Numbered from the stretch's first letter, positions 22,845-33,141 are shown. The stretch is DNA of 64,000 nucleotides from Phycisphaera sp. (GCA_016125215.1 WGMF01000040.1:1-64000); one strand, 5' to 3'. Notes: a model not told the origin generated them from the sequence alone. Made by a program: numbers and translations.

Positions 22845-25223
22845 TCAGATGGATGCTCGGCGTAAGCGCAGGGCGTTGCCGACCACCGACACCGAACTAA
22901 AACTCATGGCCGCTGCGGCGATGATCGGGCTGAGGAGAATCCCGAAAACCGGGTAAAGCACGCCGGCGGCAAGCGGCACACCCAGCGCGTTGTAGATGAA
23001 AGCGAAGAACAGGTTCTGACGGATATTCCGCATCGTCTTGTGTGACAACAGCCGGCACTTGGCGATGCCGCGCAGGTCGCCCTTGACGAGCGTGACGCCG
23101 GCCGATTCGATTGCCACGTCGGTGCCGGTGCCCATCGCCACGCCCACGTCTGCCTGTGCCAAAGCGGGTGCGTCATTGATGCCATCGCCGGCCATGGCCA
23201 CTCGCTTGCCTTCAGCTTGCAATTTTTTGATCACATCCGCTTTCTGGCCCGGCAAAACTTCAGCCTCGACGCGGTCGATACCTAACGTCTTCGCCACTGC
23301 CTGGGCGGTTGTCCGACTGTCGCCGGTGAGCATGACGATTTCCACGCCGCTGTCGTGCAGCAGCTTCACCGCTTCGGGGGTTGAATCCTTGATCGGGTCG
23401 GCCACGCCCAACAAACCGGCGGGCTTGCCATCGATGGCGACAAACATCACGGTCTGACCCTCGCTGCGCGACGACTCGGCGCGATCGGCCAGATCGTCCG
23501 TGGCAACGTTCTGTTGCTCCATCATGGCCCGGTTGCCCAACGCGACCGTGCGGCCATCGACCTTTCCCTGCACGCCTTTTCCCGTGACTGACTCGAAGTC
23601 TTTAGCGTCCGAAAGATCGACGCCGCGTTCCTTCGCGCCGCGAACGATCGCTTCAGCCAGCGGGTGTTCGCTGCCACGTTCCAATGATGCGGCCAGATGC
23701 AGCAGCTCGGCTTCATCTAATTCTCCAACTGGTTCAATGCTGACCAGCTTGGGCTTACCCTCGGTCAGAGTGCCGGTCTTGTCCACGACCAACGTGTCGA
23801 TCTTTTCCATGACTTCCAGGGCTTCGGCGTTCTTGATGAGCACGCCGGCCTGTGCCCCGCGGCCGACGCCGACCATGATCGACATCGGCGTGGCCAGCCC
23901 CAACGCGCAGGGGCAGGCGATAATCAGCACGGCCACCGCGTTTACAGTCGCATAGGCCATCGCCGGCTCGGGTCCCAAGAGCGCCCAACTGATGAAGGTG
24001 ATCACGGAGATGATCAGCACCGTCGGCACGAAATAGCCGGCGGCCAGATCGGCAATACGCTGGATCGGTGCCCGGGAGCGCTGGGCGTCGGCCACCATCT
24101 GCACGATTTGAGCAAGCAGTGTCTCGCTACCGACGCGCTGGGCTTTCATGAGGAAACTTCCGGTCTGGTTGACGGTTGCCCCCGTCACTCGATCACCCGT
24201 CTCTTTCTGGATGGGCATCGGTTCACCGGTGATCATTGATTCGTCAATGGAGCTTTTGCCCTCGACCAGTTCGCCGTCCACGGGGACTTTCTCGCCGGGA
24301 CGGACGCGCAACTTGTCGCCGATCTGTACCTGATCAAGCGTTATTTCCTGCTCGTTACCATCATGGTTGATGCGGTGGGCTGTTTTGGCTGCGAGGTCCA
24401 GCAACACCCTGATCGCACCACTGGTTCGGCGACGGGCTCGCAATTCGAGCACCTGCCCCACCAGTACCAGCGTGACGATCACGGCCGCTGCCTCGAAATA
24501 GACACCCACTTCGCCGGATTCGCCACGGAACGACGGTGGGAAAAGCCCGGGTGCCACCGTGGCGATGACGCTGTAACCCCAAGCCGCAGCCACGCCGATC
24601 GAAATCAGCGTGAACATGTTCAAGTTCCAAGTTACGATCGATCGGTAGCCCCGGACGAAGAACGGCCAGCCGGCCCAGACCACCACCGGCGTAGCCAGCA
24701 AGAGTTCGATCCACGACGCAATTTCATGGCCCAGCCAATGGTCCACCGGCCAGCCGGGAATGTGTCGGCCCATCGCCAACGCGAACACGGGAACACTGAA
24801 GGCGGCGGCAAACCACAGCCGACGGGTCATGTCCTTGAGTTCGGTGTCCTCGTTTTCATCTGACGGTGCCTCCGGGTGCAAGGGCTCCAGAGCCATGCCG
24901 CACTTCGGACACGAGCCCGGGCCTTGCTGCCTAATCTCCGGATGCATCGGGCAGGTGTAAGTCGCCCCCGTGAGCCGGGCATGCTCTGACTTCTGGTCGT
25001 TCTGGTGCTGAGGCTCTTTGACGTATGTCGCTGGAGCAGCCTTGAACGATTTGGCGCAGTGCTGGCTACAGAAGTAGTACGTCCGTCCTCCATGCTCAAC
25101 TGATGCCGCAGCGGCTGCTGGATCGACGCTCATGCCGCACACTGGATCAATGGCTTTCTGAGCAGCCGCCGAAGGGCGATCCTCGCCATGATTCTCATGA
25201 TGTTCATGGAGTTTGTGGGTCAT
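22845..25223 (-). CDS. copA: Copper-transporting P1B-type ATPase
   Basis: 792 residues. The His-rich start ([12 protein letters not shown]) is followed by a YHS domain ([10 protein letters not shown], with [11 protein letters not shown]) and a heavy-metal-binding domain ([20 protein letters not shown]). The P-type ATPase core has the membrane motif [11 protein letters not shown] near residue 436, the phosphorylation site [10 protein letters not shown] near 478, and [20 protein letters not shown]. The CPC motif and YHS-HMBD arrangement are typical of CopA/SilP exporters, which pump Cu(I) or Ag(I) out of the cytoplasm. No copper regulator is adjacent. All catalytic motifs are intact. Confidence 0.94.
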   Translation of the reverse strand: MTHKLHEHHENHGEDRPSAAAQKAIDPVCGMSVDPAAAAASVEHGGRTYYFCSQHCAKSFKAAPATYVKEPQHQNDQKSEHARLTGATYTCPMHPEIRQQGPGSCPKCGMALEPLHPEAPSDENEDTELKDMTRRLWFAAAFSVPVFALAMGRHIPGWPVDHWLGHEIASWIELLLATPVVVWAGWPFFVRGYRSIVTWNLNMFTLISIGVAAAWGYSVIATVAPGLFPPSFRGESGEVGVYFEAAAVIVTLVLVGQVLELRARRRTSGAIRVLLDLAAKTAHRINHDGNEQEITLDQVQIGDKLRVRPGEKVPVDGELVEGKSSIDESMITGEPMPIQKETGDRVTGATVNQTGSFLMKAQRVGSETLLAQIVQMVADAQRSRAPIQRIADLAAGYFVPTVLIISVITFISWALLGPEPAMAYATVNAVAVLIIACPCALGLATPMSIMVGVGRGAQAGVLIKNAEALEVMEKIDTLVVDKTGTLTEGKPKLVSIEPVGELDEAELLHLAASLERGSEHPLAEAIVRGAKERGVDLSDAKDFESVTGKGVQGKVDGRTVALGNRAMMEQQNVATDDLADRAESSRSEGQTVMFVAIDGKPAGLLGVADPIKDSTPEAVKLLHDSGVEIVMLTGDSRTTAQAVAKTLGIDRVEAEVLPGQKADVIKKLQAEGKRVAMAGDGINDAPALAQADVGVAMGTGTDVAIESAGVTLVKGDLRGIAKCRLLSHKTMRNIRQNLFFAFIYNALGVPLAAGVLYPVFGILLSPIIAAAAMSFSSVSVVGNALRLRRASI

Positions 25224-25267
25224 CGTTGGACAATCTGATATTAGACCTCAGTCTTAGGGTATAGCCG

Positions 25268-25294
25268 AGCAGGGGCAGAATTTGAACCTGCGAC
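25268..25294 (-). other. tRNA-like 3' fragment (T arm and acceptor side)
   Basis: On the minus strand GGTCGCAGGTTCAAATTC is followed by TGCCCCTGCT. The T stem (GCAGG with TCTGC) and TTCAAAT loop are good, but I find no matching AGCAGGG 5' acceptor strand upstream. Integrating elements often leave such tRNA 3' halves as attachment scars. Confidence 0.35.
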
Positions 25295-25574
25295 CTTTGT
25301 CTCCACTGCATTGCAGGTGCCCAACTTGTTCGCCTACAACGCCGCCGACCACGCCGTGGCCAGACCGGCGTAACCCACCAATGAATCGCCTCTCGCGGCC
25401 ACGAGGGCCAACGGGTGGCCACCCCAAGCGGGTCGCGCCGCGGGTCGCACTAGGCGTACACAACGGGACGCAATGGGACGCAATGGGATTTCAACGCGGG
25501 CGGCGGCACGACGCGCCTTCGCCCCAAGTCTTGGGTAACTCGCCATTTGGCCGAAAAACAAGCCGAAACATGAA

Positions 25575-25659
25575 AGGCCGCGGTGGGATTCGAACCCACG
25601 ACTGGCTTACGCCAAACGGATTTGCAATCCGCCCCCTTGGTCCACTCGGGCACGCGGCC
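25575..25659 (-). tRNA. tRNA-Cys (GCA) with long variable arm
   Basis: The acceptor stem GGCCGCG/CGCGGCC is perfect (7 bp). The anticodon stem is GCGGA/TCCGT with loop TTGCAAA, giving anticodon GCA. The T arm is GTGGG-TTCGAAT-CCCAC, and the discriminator base is U (T), as expected for cysteine tRNAs. Between anticodon and T stems lies a 16-nt variable arm with a TGGC-GTAA-GCCA hairpin, so this is a class II shape, unusual for tRNA-Cys in well-studied bacteria. No CCA is encoded. It is a complete cloverleaf. Confidence 0.9.
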
Positions 25660-25679
25660 GGGCAAGTGCTTCATTGTCC

Positions 25680-26086
25680 CTCACCCCCAAGAACACGTCA
25701 AATCACCGGTGTTTTGCGGGTATTTACGGTTGCCTGTCCTTGCGAAGGCCGTTTGGATCATAGCACGCAATACCCCCGTTTGTCCGTATTTGTCCCCGCT
25801 TGTCCGGGGTGCGACGGATAGCAGGATGGAAACGGTTGCTCTTGCCCGCAGCCTGAGCAATCCGGCTGCGGACCTGGAACACCACGGGGCCTGCAGCGCC
25901 GCGCTGCACGCTTGATCGGCGTGTCCGTATCGCCGGCGGGGTGGGGTTTGCGGTATCGAGAGGCTCGGCCCTACGGTCGGCGACTTGCGGGGTAGAGGGC
26001 GGCGGTGATGGCGTTGGTTTACGTCGCGGAAAGATCATGTGTGTTCCTTGTATTGAAAGGGGATTGAAAACCAAGGGGTCGTGATA
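25680..26086. other. Intergenic stretch, no clear gene
   Basis: Reverse-strand frames here are proline- and arginine-rich. One, starting at ATG 26038 with AAGGAA in front, would give about 104 residues (MIFPRRKPTPSPPPSTP...), but its composition is unconvincing and I do not call it. Confidence 0.3.
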
Positions 26087-26232
26087 AGAAAGTGTGAGAG
26101 AATCCAGACTGAAATCACGAGGGTGTGTATTGGGGTGCCACTGGCGGCTTGCCCGCCAGTGAAAAAGCCGTACGTTTTAAGCACTGGCGGGCAAGCCGCC
26201 AGTGGCACACCCAGGCTTCTCCCACGCCTTCT
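26087..26232. repeat. MITE-like palindromic repeat, copy 1
   Basis: A ~146-bp element with near-inverted ends (AGAAAGTGTGAGAGAATCC at the left; the right end reads back as AGAAGGCGTGGGAGAAGCC). It carries a large central inverted repeat: GTGCCACTGGCGGCTTG, then CCGCCAGTG, a loop containing CCGTACGTTTTAAG, then the complementary arm. It encodes no protein. Other copies are at 32996, 40384 and, truncated, 43213. Confidence 0.85.
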
Positions 26233-26461
26233 AAGACCAGAGGGCTACCGGATCGAACGGTCGGGTTCGGGCAAGTCGGCGTAGCCGTCCTCGGGGTCGG
26301 CTTCACCTACAGCGACAAGAGAGCGTCGTACAGCGGGGACGAGGTGTCGAAGGTCCCGCCGGACCGGGTCTTGTAGCGCGCGCTTAGATCGCACCAGATG
26401 GGTTACTGTAGGCCCAGGTACACCAGGTCGGAGGGAGAGAGTATCGAAGCGGGGACGAGGG

Positions 26462-26766
26462 TCATGGCGAGACTCCTGTAAAGGGGGTGATGGAGTAAAC
26501 GAGCGCAACAATAAACCCGACCGGCAAGGACTTCGGGGTCTTGTAGTCGTGCACCTCAAGGGTGCCATGCGGTCGGCTGGTCAACCTGTCGACGAAGCCG
26601 ACAAAGCGGAGGCCGTTCCGTCCGAGTTTGAGCTGAAGTTGCTTTTCAAGTCCGAGGGGCTGGCTCTGATCGAAGGGGGGGTACTGGTCGTAATAGAGCC
26701 CGAGGGATCGCTCAAGGGCTGGCCATCTGGATATCCAAGGTATACTCAACAAGCCGTTTTGGCGTT
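26462..26766 (-). pseudogene. Remnant of a RecB-type PD-(D/E)XK nuclease
   Basis: On the minus strand the translation includes LKLGRNGLRFVGFVDRLTSR followed by GTLEVHDYKTPKSLP. The pattern GFVDR...LEVHDYKT is the catalytic GxxDR-x(n)-[EQ]VxDYKT block of RecB/AddB/Cas4-like exonucleases. The frame stops soon after (TGVSP), and downstream frames down to about 26245 show further scraps (for example YKTRSGGTFDT) in shifted frames. Only a fragment remains, so no activity is expected. A start for this fragment is not evident. Confidence 0.5.
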
Positions 26767-26771
26767 TCACT

Positions 26772-28277
26772 ATGCGCATCAGCATTCTCAACCACGTTCT
26801 CGGCCCGATCATGCGAGGTCCTTCCAGTTCGCACAGCGCTGCGGCGCTGCGGATCGGAAGACTCGCCCGCGATCTGATGGGTGGACAGTTCTCGCGGGTA
26901 ATCGTGACCTACGACCCCAACGGATCACTCGTCAACATGCACCGCTCACAGGGATCCGACCTCGGCTTGGCTGGGGGACTGCTGGGCTGGGAAGCGGATG
27001 ACCCACGGCTACTCGAATATGAATCCCATCTCCAACGGGCGGGTATTGAAGTGCGGGTTTGCTACGAATCCTTCGGAGCCGATCACCCCAATACCTATCA
27101 TTTGCGGCTGACCAATCCGACCACCGAGCACACGTTGCTGGCCGTCTCGCTGGGCGGCGGCATGATCGAAGTGCGACAGATCGACGACCAGCAGATCACG
27201 CTCACCGGTGGAAGCTACGTCTTGTATGACAGCGCGGACAGGAAACTCCTCGCGCAATCGACTAAGCCGTTTGAACCCCAACAGATCAAGGCCTTTGCCC
27301 ATGCGCGATTGCTCAAACCTGTGCTGCCGGTGTTGGATTCGGATGGATCACCGGACTTTGTCAATGGCAGCCAGATGGCGGAGATCGGTCGGCGTCGGGG
27401 CCTGAACTTGCCGCAGTTGGCCCTGCGACATGAAAGCGCACGTAGCGGGTTAGCCGATGTTCAGATTCGCGAACAGGTCGGCCGGGTTTTAGCGGTCATG
27501 CGAAGTGCATACGAAGACGGTCTTCGCGGCACGTCGTATGCCGATCGCATACTGCCCAGCCAGGTCGGCGGGTTGCAAGCTGCGCGTCAACAGGATCGCA
27601 TGGTCGGCGGCGAGCCGATGCACGATGTGATCGAAGCGATCACTGCGGTGCTGGAGACCAAGAGTTCCATGGGACCGATCGTTGCGGCCCCAACGGCTGG
27701 CTCATGTGGTGTGCTGCCGGGCACGCTTCTGGGTCTTAGCCGGCGAATAGCATGGACTGATGAACAACTGATCGATGCGCTTTTGTGTGCGGGGATCATC
27801 GGCGTGTTTATCGCCGAGGGCGCGACTTTCGCAGCAGAGGAAGGCGGCTGCATGGCCGAGTGCGGGTCGGCTTCGGGCATGGTCGCGGCGGCACTGGTGT
27901 ATCTCCTGGGTGGAACGCTGTCTGAAAGCATCGCCGCCGCATCTTTGGCGCTCCAGAACTCACTGGGAATGATCTGCGATCCGGTGGGTAACCGGGTCGA
28001 AGCGCCCTGCCTGGGAAAGAACACGATGGCGGGACTGAATGCGATGGCTGCGGCCAACATGGCGCTGGCGGGTTACCAGCACCTTGTGCCGCTGGATGAA
28101 GTCGTAGCCGCGATGAACCAGGTCGGCAAAGCCCTCCCACGTGAGTTGCGTTGCACGGGCCTGGGTGGTCTGTCCGTCACGCCAACATCACGCCGAATCG
28201 ATTTGCGTGTCAACGGTGTCACGCAACGTCTTGAGAATGCTGATCTGGACCGAATGAATGTCACGACCGGCCGGTGA
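26772..28277 (+). CDS. sdaA: L-serine ammonia-lyase, iron-sulfur type
   Basis: 501 residues, the length of fused alpha-beta enzymes. The N-terminal beta-domain part begins NHVLGPIMRGPSSSHSAAA. The C-terminal alpha domain holds SSMGPIVAAPTAGSCGVLPG, AAEEGGCMAECGSASGM and GMICDPVGNRVEAPCLGKN. Cysteines in these last segments are the expected [4Fe-4S] ligands. The enzyme deaminates L-serine to pyruvate and ammonia in the cytoplasm. It stands alone on the forward strand; no ribosome site is obvious directly upstream of ATG 26772. All core motifs are present. Confidence 0.93.
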   Translation: MRISILNHVLGPIMRGPSSSHSAAALRIGRLARDLMGGQFSRVIVTYDPNGSLVNMHRSQGSDLGLAGGLLGWEADDPRLLEYESHLQRAGIEVRVCYESFGADHPNTYHLRLTNPTTEHTLLAVSLGGGMIEVRQIDDQQITLTGGSYVLYDSADRKLLAQSTKPFEPQQIKAFAHARLLKPVLPVLDSDGSPDFVNGSQMAEIGRRRGLNLPQLALRHESARSGLADVQIREQVGRVLAVMRSAYEDGLRGTSYADRILPSQVGGLQAARQQDRMVGGEPMHDVIEAITAVLETKSSMGPIVAAPTAGSCGVLPGTLLGLSRRIAWTDEQLIDALLCAGIIGVFIAEGATFAAEEGGCMAECGSASGMVAAALVYLLGGTLSESIAAASLALQNSLGMICDPVGNRVEAPCLGKNTMAGLNAMAAANMALAGYQHLVPLDEVVAAMNQVGKALPRELRCTGLGGLSVTPTSRRIDLRVNGVTQRLENADLDRMNVTTGR

Positions 28278-28368
28278 TGCTTTATTGATCAGTGAGGGGA
28301 ACAGGCACATGCACAGCCTTCACGCACGAGTGTTTTGTAGGATTCGTATAAATGTATTCCCTGAGCGT

Positions 28369-29155
28369 TCAGCCGGTGGCCGACAACTGCGGCGCGGCAA
28401 GCGTCACTCGCTTGCAGATGTGAGGCGAGGGATAGGCCGTGACCCAGACTTCGCTCGACGAATTTTCGCCGGCGCATTCCTTGAGGCCCAGCAGCACTAC
28501 GTCGATCGTCTTGCCTTGCACCCGCTTGTCCAGCGGGATGAAGCAGGTGCAGTTGCCCCCCCAACATACGCCCCCCTCCCAGCCATTGCACGGGTAGGAC
28601 GGTGCGCGACGGGCTGCGCCAAGGTACCGATCGCCACATCTTGCCGCTGCGTAAACGGCCTCGGGCACCCGCTGGTCAAAGATGGGGACCGCGAGATAGC
28701 TGCCGGATGGACCTCGCTGATAGTCACAGTGGATGACCACGCCATGGCCGCGCGGAACGTGTGAGCGAACAGGTTGCTCGCGCGCCACATCGTGCGATCC
28801 AGCCTGCGGCCATGGTAAGACCCCCACGCCTCGTTGATCCGGTCCGGGCAATGGCGCAGCCGAATGTAACGCACCGGATGAGGGACGTTGATCCCAAAAT
28901 GGATGTCACCCTCTGCGAATCCACGGATCGGCGTCCAGTTTTTAAGGTCCGCCGATACCGCTGCCGCCACGGCTTCGTGGTTCTTGAGTGGCTGCAGGTT
29001 GTAGTTTCCGTTGGTCTGGAGGATAAATTGATCGATCTCGACCGCTTCACCCAAGTCAATACGCAGGCCCGCGCCTGGGGGGGCCGTTCACCGCGTCGTC
29101 GGCAAACCGAGAAGAAGGTATCGGGATCACCATCGAAACGGGTTTTGCGGTCATG
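28369..29155 (-). pseudogene. Frameshifted discoidin-like carbohydrate-associated gene
   Basis: Three reading frames carry consecutive protein-like pieces. First (near 29150-29060) comes TRFDGDPDTFF and DDAVNGPP. After a run of seven Cs follow LRIDLGEAVEIDQFILQTNG and VRYIRLRHCPDRINEAWG (to about 28820). Then comes GVVIHCDYQRGPSGSYLAVP to the end SATG. LRIDLGEAVEIDQF and the later YIRLRHCPDR resemble the F5/8 type C (discoidin) fold. At least two frameshifts are needed, so the gene is broken or the sequence has homopolymer errors. It follows the glycoside hydrolase gene on the same strand and probably belonged to the same operon. Confidence 0.55.
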
Positions 29156-29230
29156 TGATTGTCCTAAGACCCTGTTCGATACCAAAGCGTGTTCTTGACG
29201 AATGAATCAACCGCTGGATTCGCGGGGTAA

Positions 29231-30730
29231 TCAGGTTTTGGGGGGAAGTGTTGCGGTCAGCCTCGTCAGGGATTCGGCGTGGGCGATGGGTTTTCCATCG
29301 GCAAAGATGGCCAGTCCTTTACCGTGCTGGTAGTGATTGCCATCGCGATCCCACACGATGGTCAGTCGGTAGCCGTGATAGGTCACGTTGTCGAGCATGA
29401 ACCAGTCCCAGGCCCGGTCGGGCAGCAGCGGATTGACGACGATCTTGTCGTCGGCCCGCGGGCGCAGGCCGATGAGGCCGGTGATGACCAGGTCGCAGAA
29501 AGTGGAATGGTTGTAATCCTTGCCGCGTTCGTTGTCGGGGTCGCGCAGGTGGTGGAGTTTGCGGGCGATCCAGTCGCCGGTGTAGGGGTTTTGGTCTTCG
29601 TCGATCCATGGCACGATGCGCCCGTCATCACGCACGAGGCGCTGCGACCGCGCATAACAAAGGAGAGTATCGAAGTAATCGCGTTTGCTCACGACTTTCT
29701 GGTCGTAGTCGTTGAGCAGGTTCGCCATGGCGGTGAGGGTCTGCGAGGTGGCGTAGGGCCAGACCGGGCCGTTCCACTGGCAATCGTGGCCGCTGTAGCG
29801 AATCGCAAACTCGCGGTCGCGTTGTTCGGCGGTGGTCAGGCCGAATGGTGCGGAAAAGCCCTCGGGGGCGGTCACCTGCGACCAGGCAGCTTCGTAACCG
29901 TCATCGGGCAGATCGAAATACCACGGGATGTACCCGAGCTGCTCGCGCGTGGCGATGAGCGGTGAGATTTCATCGGGCTTGTTGCGATCACGCCTTCGCA
30001 TGGTGAAGAACTTCACCTGCGGGTTCCAGAGTTCTTTCTGCACAAGCCGCTTGATCTGCGCGGCGTTCGCTTCGAACCGGTCGGCGAGGTCGGGGCGTCT
30101 GGCATCGCGCGCCATGGCGGCGATGGCTATGGCGGCACCGTACATGTAGCTGTTGATGGTAGGTCTGTAACCGTCCCCACCGATGGCGACTTCCATGCCG
30201 TCCGCGTTGGCACTCTGCCAGTACAGACCGCCCGCGCCCAGCCGATCCATTTTCCAGCGTTCGAAGTCCGCGACCGTGGCGTCGAGCAGCTGCGTGTTGA
30301 GCGCGCTGTCACCGCTGACGCATCGCCGGGCCCACATGGCGTCCGCGAGCCAGTTGCTGTAACGGTGCAGCCCTTCGCGCCCGGGGGTGAGCCAGAACCG
30401 AATCTCGTCATCCATGTATCGCGGATCGCGCAGCCACCGGCCTTCGTAGATGTGATGCCCCAGCGCGCAACTGATCATGTTGTACTGGCCGGCCCATCCC
30501 ACCTTGGGCAGAAACTCGGTGATGGCGAAACCCTCAGGCGTCTTCTGGATGTGCTTGCGGTAGGTCCACCAGCGGAAGTAATACGTCGTCAGCAGTTGAC
30601 GGTCGGCGCAATCCAGAAGTGGAACGTTCTCGCGCAAAAACGCCAGTGAATCTTCGTTGGAAATCGCCTGCACCACGCTCTGATCGTCAGAGGCGTTGAA
30701 CTGGGACACGATGTTTTCAATATTTGTCAT
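29231..30730 (-). CDS. (alpha/alpha)6-barrel glycoside hydrolase, MGH1/GH63-like
   Basis: 499 residues. The segments LLTTYYFRWWTYRKHIQKTP, GWAGQYNMISCALGHHIYEG, YSGHDCQWNGPVWPYATSQT and KDYNHSTFCDLVITGLIGLR match the mannosylglycerate-hydrolase-like (MGH1-type) and GH63-like group of six-hairpin enzymes, which cleave small alpha-linked sugars (family knowledge). The DCQWNGPVWP segment normally carries an active-site acid. I see no signal peptide, so it may be cytoplasmic. The true substrate is unknown. It lies in a reverse-strand group with the DUF6785 membrane protein and a sulfatase and likely helps degrade imported oligosaccharides. Confidence 0.75.
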   Translation of the reverse strand: MTNIENIVSQFNASDDQSVVQAISNEDSLAFLRENVPLLDCADRQLLTTYYFRWWTYRKHIQKTPEGFAITEFLPKVGWAGQYNMISCALGHHIYEGRWLRDPRYMDDEIRFWLTPGREGLHRYSNWLADAMWARRCVSGDSALNTQLLDATVADFERWKMDRLGAGGLYWQSANADGMEVAIGGDGYRPTINSYMYGAAIAIAAMARDARRPDLADRFEANAAQIKRLVQKELWNPQVKFFTMRRRDRNKPDEISPLIATREQLGYIPWYFDLPDDGYEAAWSQVTAPEGFSAPFGLTTAEQRDREFAIRYSGHDCQWNGPVWPYATSQTLTAMANLLNDYDQKVVSKRDYFDTLLCYARSQRLVRDDGRIVPWIDEDQNPYTGDWIARKLHHLRDPDNERGKDYNHSTFCDLVITGLIGLRPRADDKIVVNPLLPDRAWDWFMLDNVTYHGYRLTIVWDRDGNHYQHGKGLAIFADGKPIAHAESLTRLTATLPPKT

Positions 30731-30925
30731 CGGTTTATTCGGCGGCCCCTTTCATTTCATCCGCCATCGCATTGACGCAACAGACCAAAAATCAGCATTG
30801 CATATCTCACGACCCCATGATCCTTCAACTTGTAAATAATCATCGCGTGACAGAGATATCGCCAGGCACAGCAACGGCGTACTTGGCCGCGGTGACAGAT
30901 TTCTTGAAAAGTATGATTAAGATGC

Positions 30926-32929
30926 TCATGGGTAGCGAATCAATGAATAACGGGGGACTGCCGCAGGGTCTGCGCCCGTCCAGAGGACGATGATCACCGG
31001 CACCCATGCCCAGAAGATGACCGCCGCGAGTTCTCCGATGATCAACCCAAGCAAGAACGGACGGGCCCTGCGATAGGCGCCGCTGCCAAACAGGCGGGTC
31101 ATGCTGACTTTCACCAGCCAGCCGAGAAAGATGCTGAACCAGATGAGGTTGCCAATCGAGAAGTAGCAGAACAGGATGCCCACCGGGTGAATCGGCCAGG
31201 AGACGAACCGGGAACAAGCCCACAGCAGCGCGATGCCCAACACCAGGCCGAGGCCTTGGTATCCGTGAGCGACTGTAAAAAACTCATACTTGGTGTGTTC
31301 GACCCGGTTCCAGTCGTTGAGCCTGGCAACGCTGGTCTTAGCCGCGGTCGCGACCTGGTCACTGTGGTAGCCCATGTTCAGGTGTACCGCACCGCAAATC
31401 ACCAGGCCAACGACCATCACAACCAACCCTCCGACGAGCAATCGCGACTGATGGGTTGGCGACGCATTCTTATCGAATCCCAAGGCGAGCGTGGCCATCA
31501 CCGCGGCACTGACGGCACTGGCGCGTGTGACCAGCGCGTAGATCACGCCATCGAAGTAAAGTGTGCTGGGCGACTGCCATGCCAACGGGAATAGTGAGAG
31601 CAGACCAGCCACCTCGAACTTGCTCATCCATAAAAAGGGCACGCCGGTTTCGGCGATGATCCTTGCCATCAACAGAGAGATGATCGCGCAACCCGCGGTG
31701 GCCACCAGGCACCACCACAGTGCGCAGCCGGCACAGTACAGCCAGCAGATCATTCCCGCACAGCCCATCGCGAACATCCAACCCGCCACTCGGTTGCGTC
31801 GGCTTTCCGGATCGCCCCCGGCCTGTCCGAGCATCGCACGGCCAACCTTCACCCAATGTTCGCGCCCCAGCCACAGGGTCCAGGTCGCGATGCCAAACAG
31901 CGCGCCAAAGGATATGCCACTCACCTGGGCATCGCCGTTGAAGGCCGGGATGTAGACGTAGCCGACGGCTGAGTAAAGGGCGACCCCTACGACCCATCCC
32001 CACGCAGAGATGGCATATCGATTTGGAATGAAATAGGTAACGCCGATGACGGTGAAGAAGATGTGCTGCTTGCTGAACACTCCGCCGGCATACCGCAGGA
32101 TGCTGTCGGTGTAATAGGAGGACAGGTCCCAGCTCAGGGGTATCGACGGAAATGCATGGGTGAACTCGTTGAGTCCGCGCAAGCCATGAATTGCAAATAC
32201 GGTGAGTGCCGCGATCCAGAACCCCCGGTTGTGGAACAGGTCGGGCAATGTGCTATCGGAGGGTTCATCCGTGTTGCCCGTGAGCATCTGATAAACATTG
32301 AGCAGCGGGAACGGCAATCGCTCGCGATCCCGCCATTGAGGGAAGACCACGCCGGCCAAGCCCAGCATCATCATCCAAAGGGCAAGGATGAACGCCCCCC
32401 AGAGCGCCATCGGACCCATCCAGGCGGACCACGGTAAGGTGTTGCCGGGATTCAATTCATCAATGAACTGGTTGGAGTTCGGCGTATCGTGGGTCTTGAC
32501 TTTCCCTTGGGCATCAAGGGTAGGCAAAGGGTCGGGGAACAGCGATTGTGGCAGATGGGCTTCAGCGGCGATTCGCGCCGTGGCGGTGTTGTCATTGAAA
32601 CCCTTGTTGGTTTCGGCGACAAAGCGCGGGTACATGCGCATCAAGCCGTTGCTGGGAATCACAGCGGCAAGCAACAGCAGACTGCCGATCAGTGCCAGTT
32701 GCCTTCGGCCCAGGACACAGCCCGGGCCGATCAATCGCAGCAATGGATTGATGAGCAAGACCATCACCATCAACAGACCGATGACAATCTCCGGCAGGTA
32801 ACTATCCGACAGGTAGGTGTTCTGAAACAGAAAGTTGTTGTATGGCACGACCCCCCAGATGATCACGCAACCCATCAGCGCGACCAGCAATGCAACAGCT
32901 ATTCGAGGATATGAAAAATCGGCTTTCAA
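30926..32929 (-). CDS. DUF6785-type polytopic membrane protein
   Basis: 667 residues with about 14 hydrophobic segments (for example IAVALLVALMGCVIIWGVVP and LLVGGLVVMVVGLVICGAVH). The pattern of long periplasmic loops with TWTLWLGREHW and MARIIAETGVPFLWMSK is what I recall for the planctomycete DUF6785/DUF6784 family; the function is unknown, though a transporter role has often been guessed from genomic context. The gene lies between the glycoside hydrolase and the sulfatase on the same strand, with a repeat copy just upstream of its start, so uptake or release of sugar-acid fragments is a reasonable inference. Confidence 0.7.
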   Translation of the reverse strand: MKADFSYPRIAVALLVALMGCVIIWGVVPYNNFLFQNTYLSDSYLPEIVIGLLMVMVLLINPLLRLIGPGCVLGRRQLALIGSLLLLAAVIPSNGLMRMYPRFVAETNKGFNDNTATARIAAEAHLPQSLFPDPLPTLDAQGKVKTHDTPNSNQFIDELNPGNTLPWSAWMGPMALWGAFILALWMMMLGLAGVVFPQWRDRERLPFPLLNVYQMLTGNTDEPSDSTLPDLFHNRGFWIAALTVFAIHGLRGLNEFTHAFPSIPLSWDLSSYYTDSILRYAGGVFSKQHIFFTVIGVTYFIPNRYAISAWGWVVGVALYSAVGYVYIPAFNGDAQVSGISFGALFGIATWTLWLGREHWVKVGRAMLGQAGGDPESRRNRVAGWMFAMGCAGMICWLYCAGCALWWCLVATAGCAIISLLMARIIAETGVPFLWMSKFEVAGLLSLFPLAWQSPSTLYFDGVIYALVTRASAVSAAVMATLALGFDKNASPTHQSRLLVGGLVVMVVGLVICGAVHLNMGYHSDQVATAAKTSVARLNDWNRVEHTKYEFFTVAHGYQGLGLVLGIALLWACSRFVSWPIHPVGILFCYFSIGNLIWFSIFLGWLVKVSMTRLFGSGAYRRARPFLLGLIIGELAAVIFWAWVPVIIVLWTGADPAAVPRYSLIRYP

Positions 32930-32995
32930 GTCGGATCAAGGAACCTAATAGGATCAGGAATACGGCGTCGCTTTTTTACAACCAAAGGATGTGTA

Positions 32996-33141
32996 AGAAG
33001 GCGTGTGAGAAGCTTGGGTGTGCCACTGGCGGCTTGTCCGCCAGTGCTTAAAACGTACGGCTTTTTCACTGGCGGACAAGCCGCCAGTGGCACCCATATA
33101 CACACCATCGTGATTTCAGTCTGGCTTCTCACACACTTTCT
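32996..33141. repeat. MITE-like palindromic repeat, copy 2
   Basis: Best-preserved copy: ends AGAAGGCGTGTGAGAAGC and, read back from the right, AGAAAGTGTGTGAGAAGCC. The central arms GTGCCACTGGCGGCTTGTCC and GGACAAGCCGCCAGTGGCAC are fully complementary. It separates the DUF6785 gene from the sulfatase gene and could form a strong hairpin in RNA. TA lies directly outside the left end. Confidence 0.9.

Noticed and set aside
25724-26038. A reverse-strand proline-rich protein of about 104 residues
   Set aside because: It has a fair AAGGAA site, but the composition is low-complexity and no domain is visible; I do not list it as a gene.
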